Source: Phyllostachys edulis
Taxonomy: Eukaryota > Streptophyta > Magnoliopsida > Poales > Poaceae
Direction of reading: 5' to 3'
Assembly (NCBI GenBank): GCA_036346405.1
Contig: CM070554.1
Span: forward strand, 45,717,058-45,781,057
DNA length: 64,000 nt
Shown here: in pieces, positions 46,324 to 58,140 of the stretch
Layout of the letters: each line of letters opens with the position of its first letter
How positions within the stretch are numbered: position 1 is the stretch's first letter
Translations under genes and position numbers: made by a program
Notes under the pieces: model-generated
The model's database searches: none
Told to the model about the DNA's origin: nothing
What the model saw: only the letters and a program-made list of their open reading frames with translations

Positions 46324-46930
46324 GGAGGTCTGGACCCTCAAATCCAAATGAAGGGAGGTCCGGACCCTCAGATCCGAGCGAAGGGAGATCTGATCCCTTA
46401 AATCTAAACGAAGAGAGGTCTGGACCATTAGATCTAAACAAAAGAAAGTCTAGACCCTCCGATCCAAACGAAAGGAGGTCTAGACCCTTAGATCCAAACG
46501 AAAGGAGGTCTGATCCCTTAGATCTAAACAAAGAGAGGTCTAGACCATTAGATCTAAATAAAAGGAGGTCTGGATCCTCAGATCCAACGAAAGGAAATCT
46601 GGACCTTTAGATCCAAACAAAGGAGGTCTGATCCCTTAGATCTAAACGAAGAGAGGTCTGGACCGTTAGATCTAAATAAAGAGAGGTCTGGCCCCTTAGA
46701 TCCAAACGAAAGGTGGTCTGGACCCTTAGATCTGAATGAAGAGAGGTCTGGACCATTAGGTATAAACAAAGAGAGGTCTGGACCCTTAGATCCTAACAAA
46801 AGAAGGTCTCGACAGTCAAGATGAACGCAAAGGAGGTCCCGATGGTCAAGATGAACGCAAAGGAGGTCCCGACGGTCAAGATGAATGCAAAGGGGATCCC
46901 GACGGTAATGATGAACGCAGAGGGGGTCCT
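46324..46930. repeat. 30-bp tandem repeats in LTR D
   Basis: About 16 units built on GAGGTCTGGACC and TTAGATCTAAACGAA fill 46324-46805, nearly all exactly 30 bp. A second set of four 30-bp units (GACGGTCAAGATGAACGCAA, then AGGAGGTCCC) follows to 46930. GGTCNNGACC and AGATCT cores are palindromic. Because 30 is divisible by three, both strands show long repetitive open frames with no coding meaning. Confidence 0.8.
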
Positions 46931-48370
46931 GGAGATACCAGGACCAGGGGAGGTCCTATGAGAGTTACGACTAGGGGAGGTCATGTGAGCGTTACGACCA
47001 GGAGAAGGTCGTGAGAGTGTTACAACCAGGGGAGGTCGTGGAGGTGCTATGGCCTGGGAGGCTGTGGAGGTGCCATGACCTAGGGAGGTCTTTGCAAAAA
47101 GGCCCAGAGGGTGGTCTTTGCAAAAGATCAAGAAGGTGGTCTTTACAAAAAGGAAGGTCGTGCGATAGTGGGTGGTCTTTGTAAAATGGAAGGTATGTGC
47201 AAGGAGGGAGGTCATGGGAGTGTTAACCGGGCGTAGTCGATCAAGAGAAGTGATCGATTACACAAGGGTGACCAAAAGATATGAAGATTCGACAGCATTG
47301 TCGCAATTGATTGAACTATTAGAACAACAAAGGAAGAACTAGAGAAACATCGAAGAAAGAACAAGGCTGCTCGAACCAGGAAGAATATCTGGCCACTACA
47401 AACTTACCAGCACGGGACTGGAGGATGGGCTAACCGGAGTTGAGCCTTCGATAGTGGACCGCATCAGCGAGAGGTCTCCGTGCTGCAATAGTGGCTTGTG
47501 GAAGGGGAGTGGTCCTTGCTCTTCAAGGGCACTCCGTGGAAGCAAGTAGATGATCCTTCTGGGAGGTCTTAGAGCATCCTAGTCGAAGGGGAAGAGAAAC
47601 AGTATCCAAGGCTGTTCCTGTGGATTAAGGAGAAGAGTTAATTTAGGAGGAAACGCCACTTTGAGGGCATGGGTGTGGGTGTATGCTCACTATGTGGGAG
47701 TGGCCTTACCGATGGTTGTCAATGGAGAAGGCGGTGATATGGTGGCGCTTGACAGAGGTGAGCACTGGAGCCAGGCTAGAGCTCAAGCTCTCTTGGAAGA
47801 GAAAGGAAGTGAGACTAACACTGGAATGACAAAGGAAAGCACTATGGGGCTTGGAGCAAAATAGGTGCAAGCACCTTGGCACATTCGACGAGGAGGAGTG
47901 GGTGAGGTTGTGGACGGTATGGGCAGTTGAGTCACATCCTATGTGATGGCTATTAATGGCTGATGGACAGCCTCATGCCTAAGCTCTTGCCTGGTGCAAT
48001 TGGTACCCGGAAAAAGAGAGAGAGCCAACTACCTTAGTCTACAGCCAAAGGTCTTGGCTGCACCGGGCTTGACTGGCCGTGGGTCAGAAAGATAGGAAAG
48101 GGAATGCATAGGAGCAGAGTGGGTCGGATCAGACACTAGGCTAGTCAACATTTTAGCTAAAGGAGGCAGGGGGAGAAGGAAGGAAAACTAGATAGACTTA
48201 AGAAAAGGCAAATTGACAGGATGGTAGATAAAATCATGAGAGCAGAAGAGATGCAAAATGTCCTTAAGTAAAGCTCAAAGATGTAGGCAAACAAACAACA
48301 ATAGACATTATAAAAAGTTTTAAAAATCCCTCATTTTTACAATTATGAAGTTTTGGGATGTTACACGTCT

Positions 48371-49010
48371 CCCAGCCGTGGAGCAGCTCGTACACGACCA
48401 TGACGTCTTCCTGTTAGAAGTCCATGACCGATTGCTCCAGGCACAACAAATTTACAAGCGGGAGTACGACAAAGGACATCGCGATTTGGAGTTCGCTGAA
48501 GGTCAATGGGTTTGTATCCGCCTATATCATCGACAGGTGGCATCTTTGTCTCTACCCAGCTATGGGTAGCTGGGACCTCATTATTTTGGGCCATCTAAAG
48601 TGCTTCAGCATGTCGACTTGGTAGCTTATCGTTTACAATTGTCGGCCCATGCCAAGATTCATGATGCATTCTATGTCAGCCTGTTGAAGACATTTGTGGG
48701 TCCTACTCCTACTAGCCCTCCAACATTGCCTGCATGGTAGAGTATGCCTGATGCCAGCCAAGGTCCTCAAATCCCGCGTTGCTCACGGCTCAAATCCCAC
48801 GTTGCTCACGGCTAACTACAATTTCTTGTTCAATGGGAAGGAGCTTCCGCAGCAAGTGCTTCTTGGGAGGATTTGGTGCAATTTCAGTAGTTATTTCATA
48901 TTTTCCAGCTCGAGAACAAGCTGCTTATCGAGAAAGGAAGAGATGTCATGTGTGGTTTAACATCTTCATGGTGTAACAAGAGAGATGGCGCCGGCAACAT
49001 CAACATCCAA
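48371..49010 (+). pseudogene. Element C: integrase C-terminus and chromodomain
   Basis: Resumes after LTR D: LPAVEQLVHDHDVFLLEV (48366-48421), LLQAQQIYKREYDKGHRDLEF (in two parts), then across frames VDLVAYRLQLSAHAKIHDAF and YVSLLKTFVGPTPTSPP (48615-48725). A chromodomain-like tail follows with FLVQWEG-type and SWEDL-type remnants (48820-48880) and EKGRDVMCGL (about 48925-48955). The order and tail match Reina-type chromovirus integrases. Decayed by frameshifts. Confidence 0.77.
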
Positions 49011-49400
49011 CCAGGTCCGGTGCAAGGAGATGAGGCTTAGAGATAAGCCTGCCAAATTCTAGTTTCCTTAAATAGAGACTCTTTCTTTAAATTAGAGTTT
49101 TGATTAGAGATTAGATTCTTTCAATTGTGTTTCTTGTTAGTCAAGTTTGTTGGGGCTCATCTCTATTTAAAGAGATCAGGTGCGTTGAGAAAGGATATGA
49201 AGAAAATCCAAAAACGTAAATCTCCTCTCTCTCTCTGTGTGTGTGTGTGTGTGTGTTCGCACCTTCCCTGCCTGAGCCATGCGGTAGCCACCACCATGGC
49301 TCCTCAACCGCGCCGCCGGGGTCCAGGGCCATATCCAGCGACTTATCACAATTATCTGATCCGTTCCAATCCCGTCTGTGACACATTTGTTGACCGATAA
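49011..49400 (+). repeat. Probable 3' LTR remnant of element C
   Basis: Directly after the chromodomain tail. It contains a TATA-like CTATTTAAAGAG (about 49162) and a short CT/GT microsatellite. Reina-type LTRs are a few hundred bases long, so length and place fit. I could not fix the LTR ends or a target duplication. Confidence 0.4.
49222..49258. repeat. (CT)n(GT)n microsatellite
   Basis: Roughly 14 bases of CT repeats followed by ten GT repeats. Confidence 0.85.
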
Positions 49401-49921
49401 TTATTTTTCCACCAGTTGGTGACCTATGATGTATCTAAATCATTTCTGAAGCATGGAAAATCGGTGAGTGATTTTCCATTTTTGTTAAATGATCTTTGAT
49501 GTTGACAACATTAGGAACATGTAACATGAGCTATTTGGATTTGACCGTTATGTTATTGGAACATTTTCTAGCCATTTTTATGTTTGCATGCACCCTGTCT
49601 CAGAAATTGTTGCTTCGCCGCTGGCTTTGATAAGCTAGAGCAAGCAATTAATCGGATGGCAATTTATTTTCAATGACGTGTCTAAAGTAGAGATTAATTT
49701 GAGATCACTCGCTCAAGTACGTAGGATAATCAAAGCAGGCGTTCATTCTTACTTAACACAGACGATACATAAGAAACATATTTCGACAAACACCACATGC
49801 ATAGTCCAGTGATGTCACTAGAGCCTCAGCGTAAATAGTACATGCAGGGCTCGCTTATTCCAACACTAAGACTCCCACGGCATCCATCTTGATCAGTAGC
49901 ACAGCCTCACTCATGATGTCG
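49401..49921. other. Intergenic sequence downstream of the lipid-transfer gene
   Basis: AT-rich, unique-looking sequence that must hold the 3' UTR and polyadenylation region of the minus-strand gene. No canonical AATAAA was picked out with confidence and no other feature is evident. Confidence 0.4.
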
Positions 49922-50375
49922 TCAAGGCAGCGTGTAGTCTGTCAAATCAATGAAATTGGACTGAGGATTGCAAGAAAATCAATCACAATCTTCTAGCAAG
50001 AAGACATTATTAGTAGATCATTCGTTCATATGTATACAGGTATGTACCTCCGCACTTGTAGCCGACGGGGCGGTCGGCCATGTTGCAGCGCTTGGGGATG
50101 GTGATGGCGACCTCCGGCTTGATCCCGGCGGCCCTGGCGGTGTTGGACAGCATGACGGCGCACAGGCAGCTGGGGCTCTGCCCGATGGTGTGCACCACCG
50201 AGCAGCAGCTGCTCGTCGGCGTCGACTGCGGGTCGTCCGCCGCCGAGATGCACGGCGCCAGCCGCAGGGCCACCCGGTCGGCTGAGGTCCTCCCGCACTC
50301 GCCGGCACCGTCGGCGCCCCCCAGCGCGACGGCGGCGAGCACGACGGCCAGGGCAAGCAGGAAGAGCGGCCTCAT
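49922..50375 (-). CDS. Non-specific lipid-transfer protein, DIR1-like, two exons
   Basis: Minus-strand exons 50375-50048 and 49938-49922, joined by a GT-AG intron (donor GTACAT, acceptor TTGACAG). Splicing gives a 114-residue protein ending CGDYTLP. I chose ATG at 50373-50375 because it opens a signal peptide (MRPLFLLALAVVLAAVALGG) and follows a TATA box at the right distance. Mature part: eight cysteines at residues 27, 42, 57, 58, 70, 72, 97 and 108, the C-C-CC-CXC-C-C pattern of plant lipid-transfer proteins, with L71 in the CXC motif. The small split exon for the last residues is typical of DIR1-type genes. Such secreted proteins bind lipids in a hydrophobic tunnel; some act in systemic defence. 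The exact ligand is unknown. It is the only intact host gene seen here. Confidence 0.9.
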
Positions 50376-50484
50376 TATTGTCAACCTCTCTTACTTTGCT
50401 CTGATGATCACTTGTGCAATTGTGTTGCTTACACTCGTGGATCAGTTGCTGCTGCTGCTGCCTACTCCTACATGGCTGGTGCTT

Positions 50485-50494
50485 CTTATATAGC
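50485..50494 (-). promoter_or_regulatory. TATA box of the lipid-transfer protein gene
   Basis: The minus strand reads GCTATATAAG about 110 bp upstream of the start codon. The leader between holds a run of GCA repeats. Just upstream (50505-50600) a short stretch, TGGTTTCTCCAC, occurs twice. Confidence 0.7.
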
Positions 50495-50599
50495 AGTGTC
50501 ATTGTGGCAGCACAGTGGTTTCTCCACTAAATGGAGTGAGCACTTGGCACTCTTTGACTGTATTGTGGCAGTGGCAGCATACTAATGGTTTCTCCACTC

Positions 50600-51468
50600 T
50601 GGATTGTGAAGGATGTAGACTAGCTAGTGGGCTTCTGCCTAGGCCAGCACTGTACGTGGTGGCTCTACATTGATCTAGTGTGAACGCCCCATGTGTAACG
50701 GCCATCATCTTCAGAGCTCGGTTTGATGGAGCAGAAGCTTTTGATGGGTGTGGTCATGGACTCGTAGCAATGGCAATGTGGGCAATTAGTTAGTCATGTG
50801 GTTCCCCACAGCTTTTCTTGAGTTAAACAACTACGAATGCGTTATGCCTCCCTGCATTCTGCTCGGTCAGTGGGTTCGGCACTTCGCAATATTTTTCCAC
50901 AATTGCTGCTTGCTTCCATCTAGGAAATGGATGTTAGTGGCAGTGGTAATGTTTTGGTGGTGTTAATCATTGGCTTATGGAAGAAATGTTTTCTTGTGTA
51001 GTATTCCGTATTCTTGGTTGCAGTGAAGCATCAAATATGAATACGTCGATGAATTTAATTTGTTTGCTCATTCCCACCGTTGCGATCTTGCGAATGAAAT
51101 TTCATCTGGGAATTTGGTTTTTGAGGGATGGATCACCTGATTCTATTAAGTGGGTGAGCCAAATTGCTCCCCACTAGTCGAGTTACAAACCCAGAGAATC
51201 CTTCATGCCACACCAGGAAGCTTGATGGACCCAAGGCGCACAAATTTTTTACGATTCGTGTGCAACCGAATCACAAGCCCTAGAGCAGTGTTGGACAGGA
51301 ACAGGATTACAACTGTGTTAGATTATTTTATAATCGGATATGTCGCATGTAATTAAACGAATGATTCTAACATAAATGAGCGCATGTGATGGTTGCTAAA
51401 CTAAAAGATTAGCATCATGTGGGATTAAATTCCCTGTGCTCTCCCTTTAAATAAGTCTCGATGGTTAT
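50600..51468. other. Intergenic sequence upstream of the lipid-transfer gene
   Basis: No coding, RNA or repeat feature could be supported here. It would include the distal promoter of the minus-strand gene. Confidence 0.4.
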
Positions 51469-54400
51469 GGGTAACATATCCTATGGACATGGCAACATGT
51501 GTGCACATATGGACACGGGAAATCCAGTCCATCCATTTCATCATCAACAGCCATGATTACCCCCACCTCCCACTTCCGGCTGTTTTGCGAATCACCCCAG
51601 CATAATCGCTTTTTCGCTCACAACCCCCCGGCGCAATCACTAGGGTTCCCCGCAGGCGGCCCCTTCGCCGCACCTCCTTCACCGCACCTCCTCTACCTCG
51701 CCGCCCTCGTAGGCCGCCCCTTCGTCGCGCCTCCTCTGCGCCGCGTGGCCCTCGGTGATTTTGCAATTCCTCCTCCCTGCCTCAACGAGGAGCCCATCTT
51801 CTCGATTCGCTAGGGTTTGCCTTCAGATAGCGTCGCCACTACGGCAGAGCGTTGCCGCCAAGTCTTGCCGCTCTTGTTCCCGAGCTCACGGAGCCCCCGG
51901 GGGGCGAGCGAGCCTCCCCGCGCCTCTTACTCCGCCTCAGATCCGCTGCCCACTGCAATGCCGCCCGAGCCATCGATCGTGGGCCCACAGCCAGGCGCCA
52001 CCGAGCTGCTAGGACCACGGGTGAGCCCCCTACGCCCGCCCGAGTCCCTGCCCCACCGTGGTGCTTAGTGCATGTCGTGATGCACTTACACCAATTTATT
52101 TGAGAAGTTCTTCAAGGTACTCTGCATTTCTCAAGCACATTTGAACTTCTTTGGAAATTCCTCTACATCCCCTTTTTGCTTAGTGTGCACCAACTTCCTG
52201 TGATTGTTGCATCCCTTGAAGCTATGTACTCAATGTTTGTGGACAAAACTTCAGCATGTTCCATCCTAATGATTACTACACTGCTGGGTATAGAACAACC
52301 CATGAACTTGTGCCCAGAAATACTAATAGACCCAATTGGCCTTTTGAATGATAGCTTTGACTTAACTTGGATGGCAATACAGATTCTGAATACATGTTCC
52401 GGTAAGAAGAGCCATGTCAGGCACATTTGCAGTTTGTGTGCCATGGTTGTGTTGTAGAATTGAGGAATTGATATGTGAATGCCTCTAGGTAATTGATAAT
52501 GTTGATTCAGAAATGTGGTATTTCATTGTCTGAACTTGAAATGTGTAAGCTTATTCCTGATCGACATTGTGATTTCGTTGTCTGAACATTGTATTCCGTT
52601 GTCTGAATTTGATTGTTGAATTGAGTGTTGATTTTGTGATTGAGCAATGCATGGTTTTGTGTAGGTACATGAATTCAGAAATGTAGGCATCCAAACAAAC
52701 TTGAAGAAGCAAAATGGAACCATCTGGACTGCTTAGCCACCTTGGAGACCCTACAAAGCAAATATGAGAACCAGATTTGAGGGCATTCAAAGCCTCTTCG
52801 ATGTTGGCATCACAAATTACAACAATGATCGAGTGCATCAGCTTGACATTTGGAATTTTTGAGTTTAACAATTGTAAAATTTCAGTTTAACATTTCTATT
52901 TTCACTTGTTGTACAACATGGTAATGGATGGGAATGAATTATGTTGTGTATTGCATGATCCATGTATAAATAATGATTGAGGAACTATTTCTGAATTAAT
53001 ATTTTGGATGATCCATGAATGTGATTTATAGATGGCATTGATTGTTTGGTTGTAGTTTGTAACTTGTTGCATATTGCCCACGAATAAGGATGATGAGTTT
53101 TGTCATGATCTGATCAAGAGAAAGAATTAAACTAAAAATCTAAAAGTGTTAACATTTTTTCCCTTTTCATTTGAAAGAAGAAAATCAAGGGCTTACTGAA
53201 GCAACAGGAAAATATTTCTGCTATCGATGGTTTACATCGCAAAGCTACAATAACATGTTGAGTGATAAGTATTAACCACAATTTTACTTAGAAATGAGTT
53301 TAATCTCATAAATTCAGCTCATCTACTAAAAAGTAATTCTCTACAAACCAATTTTGCATTGAATCGCATCATTGTATGCAGCATAAACTTTCTCATGAAG
53401 CTACAATTTATTCATGTGCAAAAGTATTGCCGAATTTTAAGCTTCATAAGGTAAACACCATAAGCAACCTATCTAGGGAGCTCAGACCAAAGTTAGCCTG
53501 AAGAACTATATCCGAATGTCCAGCTTTCCATTGAGCATTGACCAAACATTCAGGGCATACACAACATAAATCATACATTATTTTTCAATGCCAGAAAGAC
53601 AGTCAATCCACAAACAAGTGATACATGAACACTTCCATGAACATTGTGCTCAGTGTATTCAAACACTCAATTGTCCATCTCATTCAATCAACACCTCATT
53701 CAATCAACACCTTATTTCACCTGGATTGCCATTTATATTAATTAGATCAGGATGTAAAAGTCTATTTATAGAAACAGAGGCTGGACAAAACCCATCCAAG
53801 GCCCATTCAACGATTCAGATCAATTCAGGCCACAATCCAGACAACAATTAAGGCAACAATTCAGATAGCATTTTGGACAGCATATACACATCAATTCAGA
53901 CATCAATTCAGGCCACAATTCATTACAGAATTCAGACATAACAGCAGGTTCATTACAGCAGATTCATTACAACAACTCAGACAGAAGATCACTTGACAGC
54001 AGGTTCATTACAGCAGATTCATTACAACAATTCAGACAGCAGATCACTTGACAGCAGATCACTTGACAGCAGGTCACTTGACTTCGGTACTACAATCAGA
54101 TTATAGGATTGCAGTCATCTTGTATGCCTGCCCATTGAAAACACACACACTTTTTGAGTTAGTATGTGATAAGAGGAAGCACAAGTGAAGTGAATTTTGC
54201 CTATTTTGTAATGTATTACTAATGCTTGCTTACAGACACATCAAAACCAAGGGCATCAGATTCCTAGTGCATTTTGCCCATTTTGCAATGCATTCCTGAT
54301 GCTTGACATCAAAACAATCCACAACATCATTTCAATTGTGAACTACAAAAACCATTATGAGATGAATGAACGCTTACATGGGGAACTCGACGCTAGCCAG

Positions 54401-55010
54401 TGGAGGGGGCGACGTAGGGCGCAGGCGAATGGGGGTGAAGTCGACGGCGGGGTGACACAGGAGGCTACAACTCAGGCCGAATCGAGAGGACGGGTGAATG
54501 GGGTGAAGTGGGCGGGGCGGCGCACAGCAGCGAGGGATTGGGGCTCGGGAGGAGGGGAGGTCGACGGCTGGCGCCAGCCAGCACTGGCCTTGATGGCGTC
54601 GGCGAACCTCGCCATGGAGGCGGAAAGGCCCATGCGCAGACAAAGACGACAAGCGATATGCGCCGCGACCGCACTAAGGAAGGCTTGGTCGGAGGAGTCG
54701 GCGATGAGGATGGGGCGTTGGCCGACGCAAGCCAGCCGGAAGCACATGGTGGCGCTCCAAGCTGCGGCCGGCGAGCACGAGCGAGCGGAGTGGGCAAGCC
54801 GGTGAGCATGAGCGAGCGGAGTGGGGATTGGGGAATGAGGGGAGCTCGCCAGCTGAAGAAAGAAGAAAGAAGGTCTCGTGCGGGGCGAGAACGCAAAATC
54901 GCCTCGCTCGGTCGCGCTCGTTCGCTCGCCGCTCGTTTCGCGATCGATGGACAGGATTGGCTATGTCCATATGTGCATAGATGTGTCTATGTGCACCTGA
55001 TATGCCGCCC
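51469..55010. mobile_element. 3.5-kb element F with about 65-bp terminal inverted repeats
   Basis: The left end (51469-51534) and the complement of the right end (55010-54946) align over about 65 bp with GCACATATGGACA and an AATCCNGTCCATC block conserved, and both begin GGG. Inside each end is a GC-rich zone with gene-leader character (51550-52060 and 54370-54940), while the middle is AT-rich. No transposase was recognised. The long inverted ends suggest a Mutator-like or similar DNA transposon, perhaps carrying captured sequence. A target duplication is not clear. Confidence 0.6.
53941..54075. repeat. 55-bp tandem duplication plus 15-bp repeats in element F
   Basis: ACAGCAGGTTCATTACAGCA begins at 53941 and again at 53996 with the following sequence repeated. 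Then GACAGCAGATCACTT-type 15-mers repeat to about 54075. The surrounding 53800-53940 is rich in AATTCAGNCA words. Confidence 0.75.
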
Positions 55011-55013
55011 TTA

Positions 55014-55948
55014 ATATTAGGTAGCAAGGAGAACAATCGGTTAATTTCAGAAATTACACATAATTGAATTATAGTTCGTAACTAGCACTTAGCCTATGTT
55101 GTTGATCAACCAAGGATGGATGAAGGCTAAAAAAAGTGTATAACAATGTATAGGAGTGGAACAATGTATAGGAGTGGTAGACACAAGATAATTCAATAGA
55201 ATGTAATTGGAGTGAAAAAGCACAAGTATTGACCCAACACTAAAAACTGTGGTTTTCTGACCACTCGACAGTATGTCAGTATTCAGGCCGTAACGTTTTG
55301 TCAGATGCCTATTTTTCAATGATTCTTTTTTCCTCCGTTTCTTGATAACTTTTTCAACAATTTTTCTTTTGGGGCCACTTTCTGAATACCGACTGAAAAA
55401 GAGCACAAAAATCACAAGTGCAGACAGTTTCAGATTCAAATAAAAAAAACTGGGTCAACTTTCACCGCATATAAATTTTGACTGCCTTTCTGGATTGAGG
55501 TGAAATTTTACAAGCAACTGGATAATGAAATTTCTGATCTAATGGAGGTGGTTTCACTTGAAAATGATCACGAAATCAAAAATTGTGGCGATTTTGTGGT
55601 GGTGACAGAAAAGGAGGTCTTCTGGCAGAAATTGGAAATTAGGGTTTAGGGTGTTCTAGATGGATTTGGATGTGGGAAATTTCTTTTGGAGCTTATTTTT
55701 GTGTTTAGGACGTGACGGATCAGCTAGGGTTTCACTTTTTTTTATAGGACCAAAGATATGATCAGCAACTAGACAAAACTAAAACAGACACAAATTCAAT
55801 TTAGCAAACCAAAACTAATAGATTGAAAGGCACAATGAGGTTTGGACAGCGGAGATTAATTCTTTTTGTAGGGAAAATTTTTCTGGACTATAGGTATTAA
55901 AAACCGAAACAAATCTAGGGATACAATAATTTCTACCGGTCAACTTTC
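55014..55948 (-). other. Leader region of LTR element H
   Basis: On the minus strand this follows the primer site of element H and is non-coding, with one lysine-rich open frame (55439-55089) that I do not recognise. It ends at element F. No gag was seen, so H is cut short here or interrupted by F. Confidence 0.4.
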
Positions 55949-55960
55949 GCTCTGATACCA
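55949..55960 (-). other. Primer-binding site of element H
   Basis: The minus strand reads TGGTATCAGAGC, five bases from the LTR end, complementary to initiator tRNA-Met. Confidence 0.75.
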
Positions 55961-55965
55961 CTTGA

Positions 55966-56880
55966 TGAGAAAGTTGGGTCCCGATCTTCCGATAGGATGA
56001 TAACTTCGATTTGGAGGAGAACGACTTTGACAATGCAGGCTTCTAACCGATCACAACCAGAATACCAAGCAATAGCTAAACCATACTCCGAGTCGTTATC
56101 AACTGTGTCAAGAACACGGTTGACCTGACCATGAGGGTCTATTCCTGCATGCAACCGAAGAACACGCAAGAACAAGATAATAAGTAATCTGAAATTACAA
56201 ATAGGATTGAAATATTTGATAAAGTTGGGATTCTATAGCGGTATTATAGTTGGTCTAATCAACACAAACCAATATACGAAGTTGCAGTGAAGCTAACTTT
56301 TAACTAAACAAAATCCAAGGAAACTAGAAGGGTGCGGCCTCCTTAAATAAGGAAGGGGGAGCCACACATAACTAAGAAATAAGGGGATGGTACTATTTAT
56401 GGTACTGTTCATATAAGCAGTATGTCCGTGAATAGTACGAGCCAAGAAAGGGGGCGTTTTCCCCTTGGGCATGAGCATTACAAGGTCTAATTTGGCGTAA
56501 ACAGATGACGCAGCACCTTCTTCTAGTGATTGCGGCGTGCACAAAAGGAATTTGGAGGTAAGGCTAGATCTGTTGGAAAGGGAACGAGATAAGCTTTCCA
56601 TCAAGTACTCGTGGACCTCAAATAGACTCCGTATGTGAAAGTTATGTACATTTGAAGTCGGTGCTATCTCCGGAGACCGAATTGGATTCCAGAACGTGTC
56701 CAGCTTAAACTCTTGCTTGGTACATGGAGTAGTGGTCGTATCCGGAGGGTTAATGTCCTCATCACTGAGTGACCGCAATGGACTTCCAGGAATCAAGGGA
56801 GGGACTATATATTGCTATGGCGTGTAGATTGGGCGGGAATATGGAAGAAAGAAGGCTATTAGTGGTGGTTAATTTTCTCA
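55966..56880 (-). repeat. 5' LTR of element H (915 bp)
   Basis: On the minus strand it starts TGAGAAAATT (56880) and ends AACTTTCTCA (55966). The ends form a short inverted repeat TGAGAAA...TTTCTCA as expected. TATA-like boxes lie at about 56345 (TTATTTAAGG, minus) and 56810. The primer site follows at once. No partner LTR was found in the window. Confidence 0.65.
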
Positions 56881-57530
56881 TGTGGCAATTTCACCTTTCT
56901 GAACTTTAACAAATGTGATGATTAGTAAATACAAATTATGCCTTTCCATTTACCAAATTATGCCATTCCATTTGAAGATATACACAAATCAATTAATTAA
57001 TGGCAGTAGTGCAATAACTGCTGATTTTGTATTAGAAAGCAACTTCTAATCAGACGCTCTCCGTTTAGCCATGGCTTGATCAAATGGCCATTAATTTATT
57101 GATGATGTGAATTATTATGGAGTCTTCTTTAGTAGTCAACAATATAGGAGAGACAGAAGATTATATGCAAATTGGTAATCAAACTTGCATTTTTAATTGA
57201 AGATTGTTGCAATGTTCAAAATGTCACTTGTTGTGACTTGGGTAGTATTTTCCTACAGGTAATAGAAACTTTTTACATCATCAGGTAACTATGTCCGATG
57301 AGCTCTGCACTTCTGCTCAGCTCCAAGCCATATATAAAGAACTTGGATCTTTTTTTCTTCAGATAATAAAGAAATTGGATATGGAGGCAAACGAAATAAT
57401 CCCGAGCCCCAATCCCCCATCCTCACGCTCTCTTACTCTCCCCATGTTTGATTGCCTTCATGTGGTAATTCCTTAAGAATGGCTCCTACTTTGATTTTTA
57501 TTTTCCAGTTGGAGTCTGCAATGTTGTGAC
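56881..57530. other. Intergenic, no feature supported
   Basis: AT-rich sequence with a short open frame at 57291-57476 that matches nothing I recognise. Confidence 0.4.
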
Positions 57531-58140
57531 GTCCCAAAATTTCCATAATTTACATAATTTTTTTCGCAAAATCTTTTGAGTGCTTTCAAGTTGTTAGACA
57601 TGTTTTTTTTCTGAGTTCTTAGAGTTTTCCCTTCTCTATTCGAGTTCCTTTTGTGCTGGAAGTTCGTTTCCCTTTCCCTGTCATGGGTCCAATTCGGCCA
57701 TTCCCTCCTTTACCATCTCTTTCTTTCCCTGGACCTTCTTCTTTTTCCCTTCCATTCCTAAATATCCCATAAAATCCTAATAATCATTAAAAATCCCTTG
57801 GGCCAAATCCAGCTCAAGTCCCCTCCTTTATCTCCTGCTTGGCCCAGCTGCTCTTCACTTGCCTACCTTGCAATACTTGGCTTGCTTCTCGCTAAACCCA
57901 TACCAAGCCAGCCCACCACCCGTCCTTCTTGGGCCTCAGGCAGTGCCCTAGCCCAGCTCACGCCCCTGCGCCAGTCGGTGATATTGTTTGTCGTAGATTA
58001 TGGGCTCTACCGGGTGGAGTAGAATTAGTGGAAGTGGTAGAACGGTTAGTTATCTCAACTCCGTCACACACTATCATGTTGTGTACTTATTGGTCTGACA
58101 GTATGATTCTGAGATATCTTATGGGTAAAATTGGGTAAAC
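57531..58140 (+). repeat. LTR-start remnant (Tekay-like), boundaries uncertain
   Basis: TGTGACGTCCCAAAATTTCC at 57531 resembles the LTR starts of elements A and D (TGTAACATCCCAAA). What follows is pyrimidine-rich and then fades. No matching end or target duplication was found. Confidence 0.35.

Larger units (their letters stand above)
43383..48365 (-). mobile_element. Solo LTR D (4983 bp, Tekay/Del-like), TSD CGTCT
   Basis: On the minus strand it runs TGTAACATCCCAAAAC (48365) to TTTGGGATCTGACA (43383). CGTCT flanks it at 43378-43382 and 48366-48370 within the integrase gene of element C. The start motif matches that of element A (TGTAACATCCCAAA), and the GAGGTC-rich blocks resemble A's LTR, so it is probably a related Tekay-type family. 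No primer site, gag or pol lies inside, so it is a solo LTR, unusually long. Open frames inside are by-products of tandem repeats whose unit is a multiple of three. Confidence 0.82.

Noticed and set aside
46078..46799. Repetitive open frames on both strands (SKGPDLSSFR-like and DLNKRRSGPS-like)
   Set aside because: They come from a 30-bp tandem repeat in a solo LTR; a unit divisible by three keeps frames open without coding.
46324..46930. CRISPR-like regular repeats
   Set aside because: Units are adjacent with no spacers, and the genome is a plant nuclear genome.
47661..47864. 67-residue frame in solo LTR D
   Set aside because: No domain, no codon bias visible, and it lies in LTR sequence.
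51499..52103. Possible gene start (several overlapping GC-rich frames)
   Set aside because: Three frames are equally open, no domain is recognisable, and the region is the GC-rich end of element F.
54299..55014. Alanine/glycine-rich proteins on both strands
   Set aside because: GC-rich terminal zone of element F; no homology and both strands equally open.
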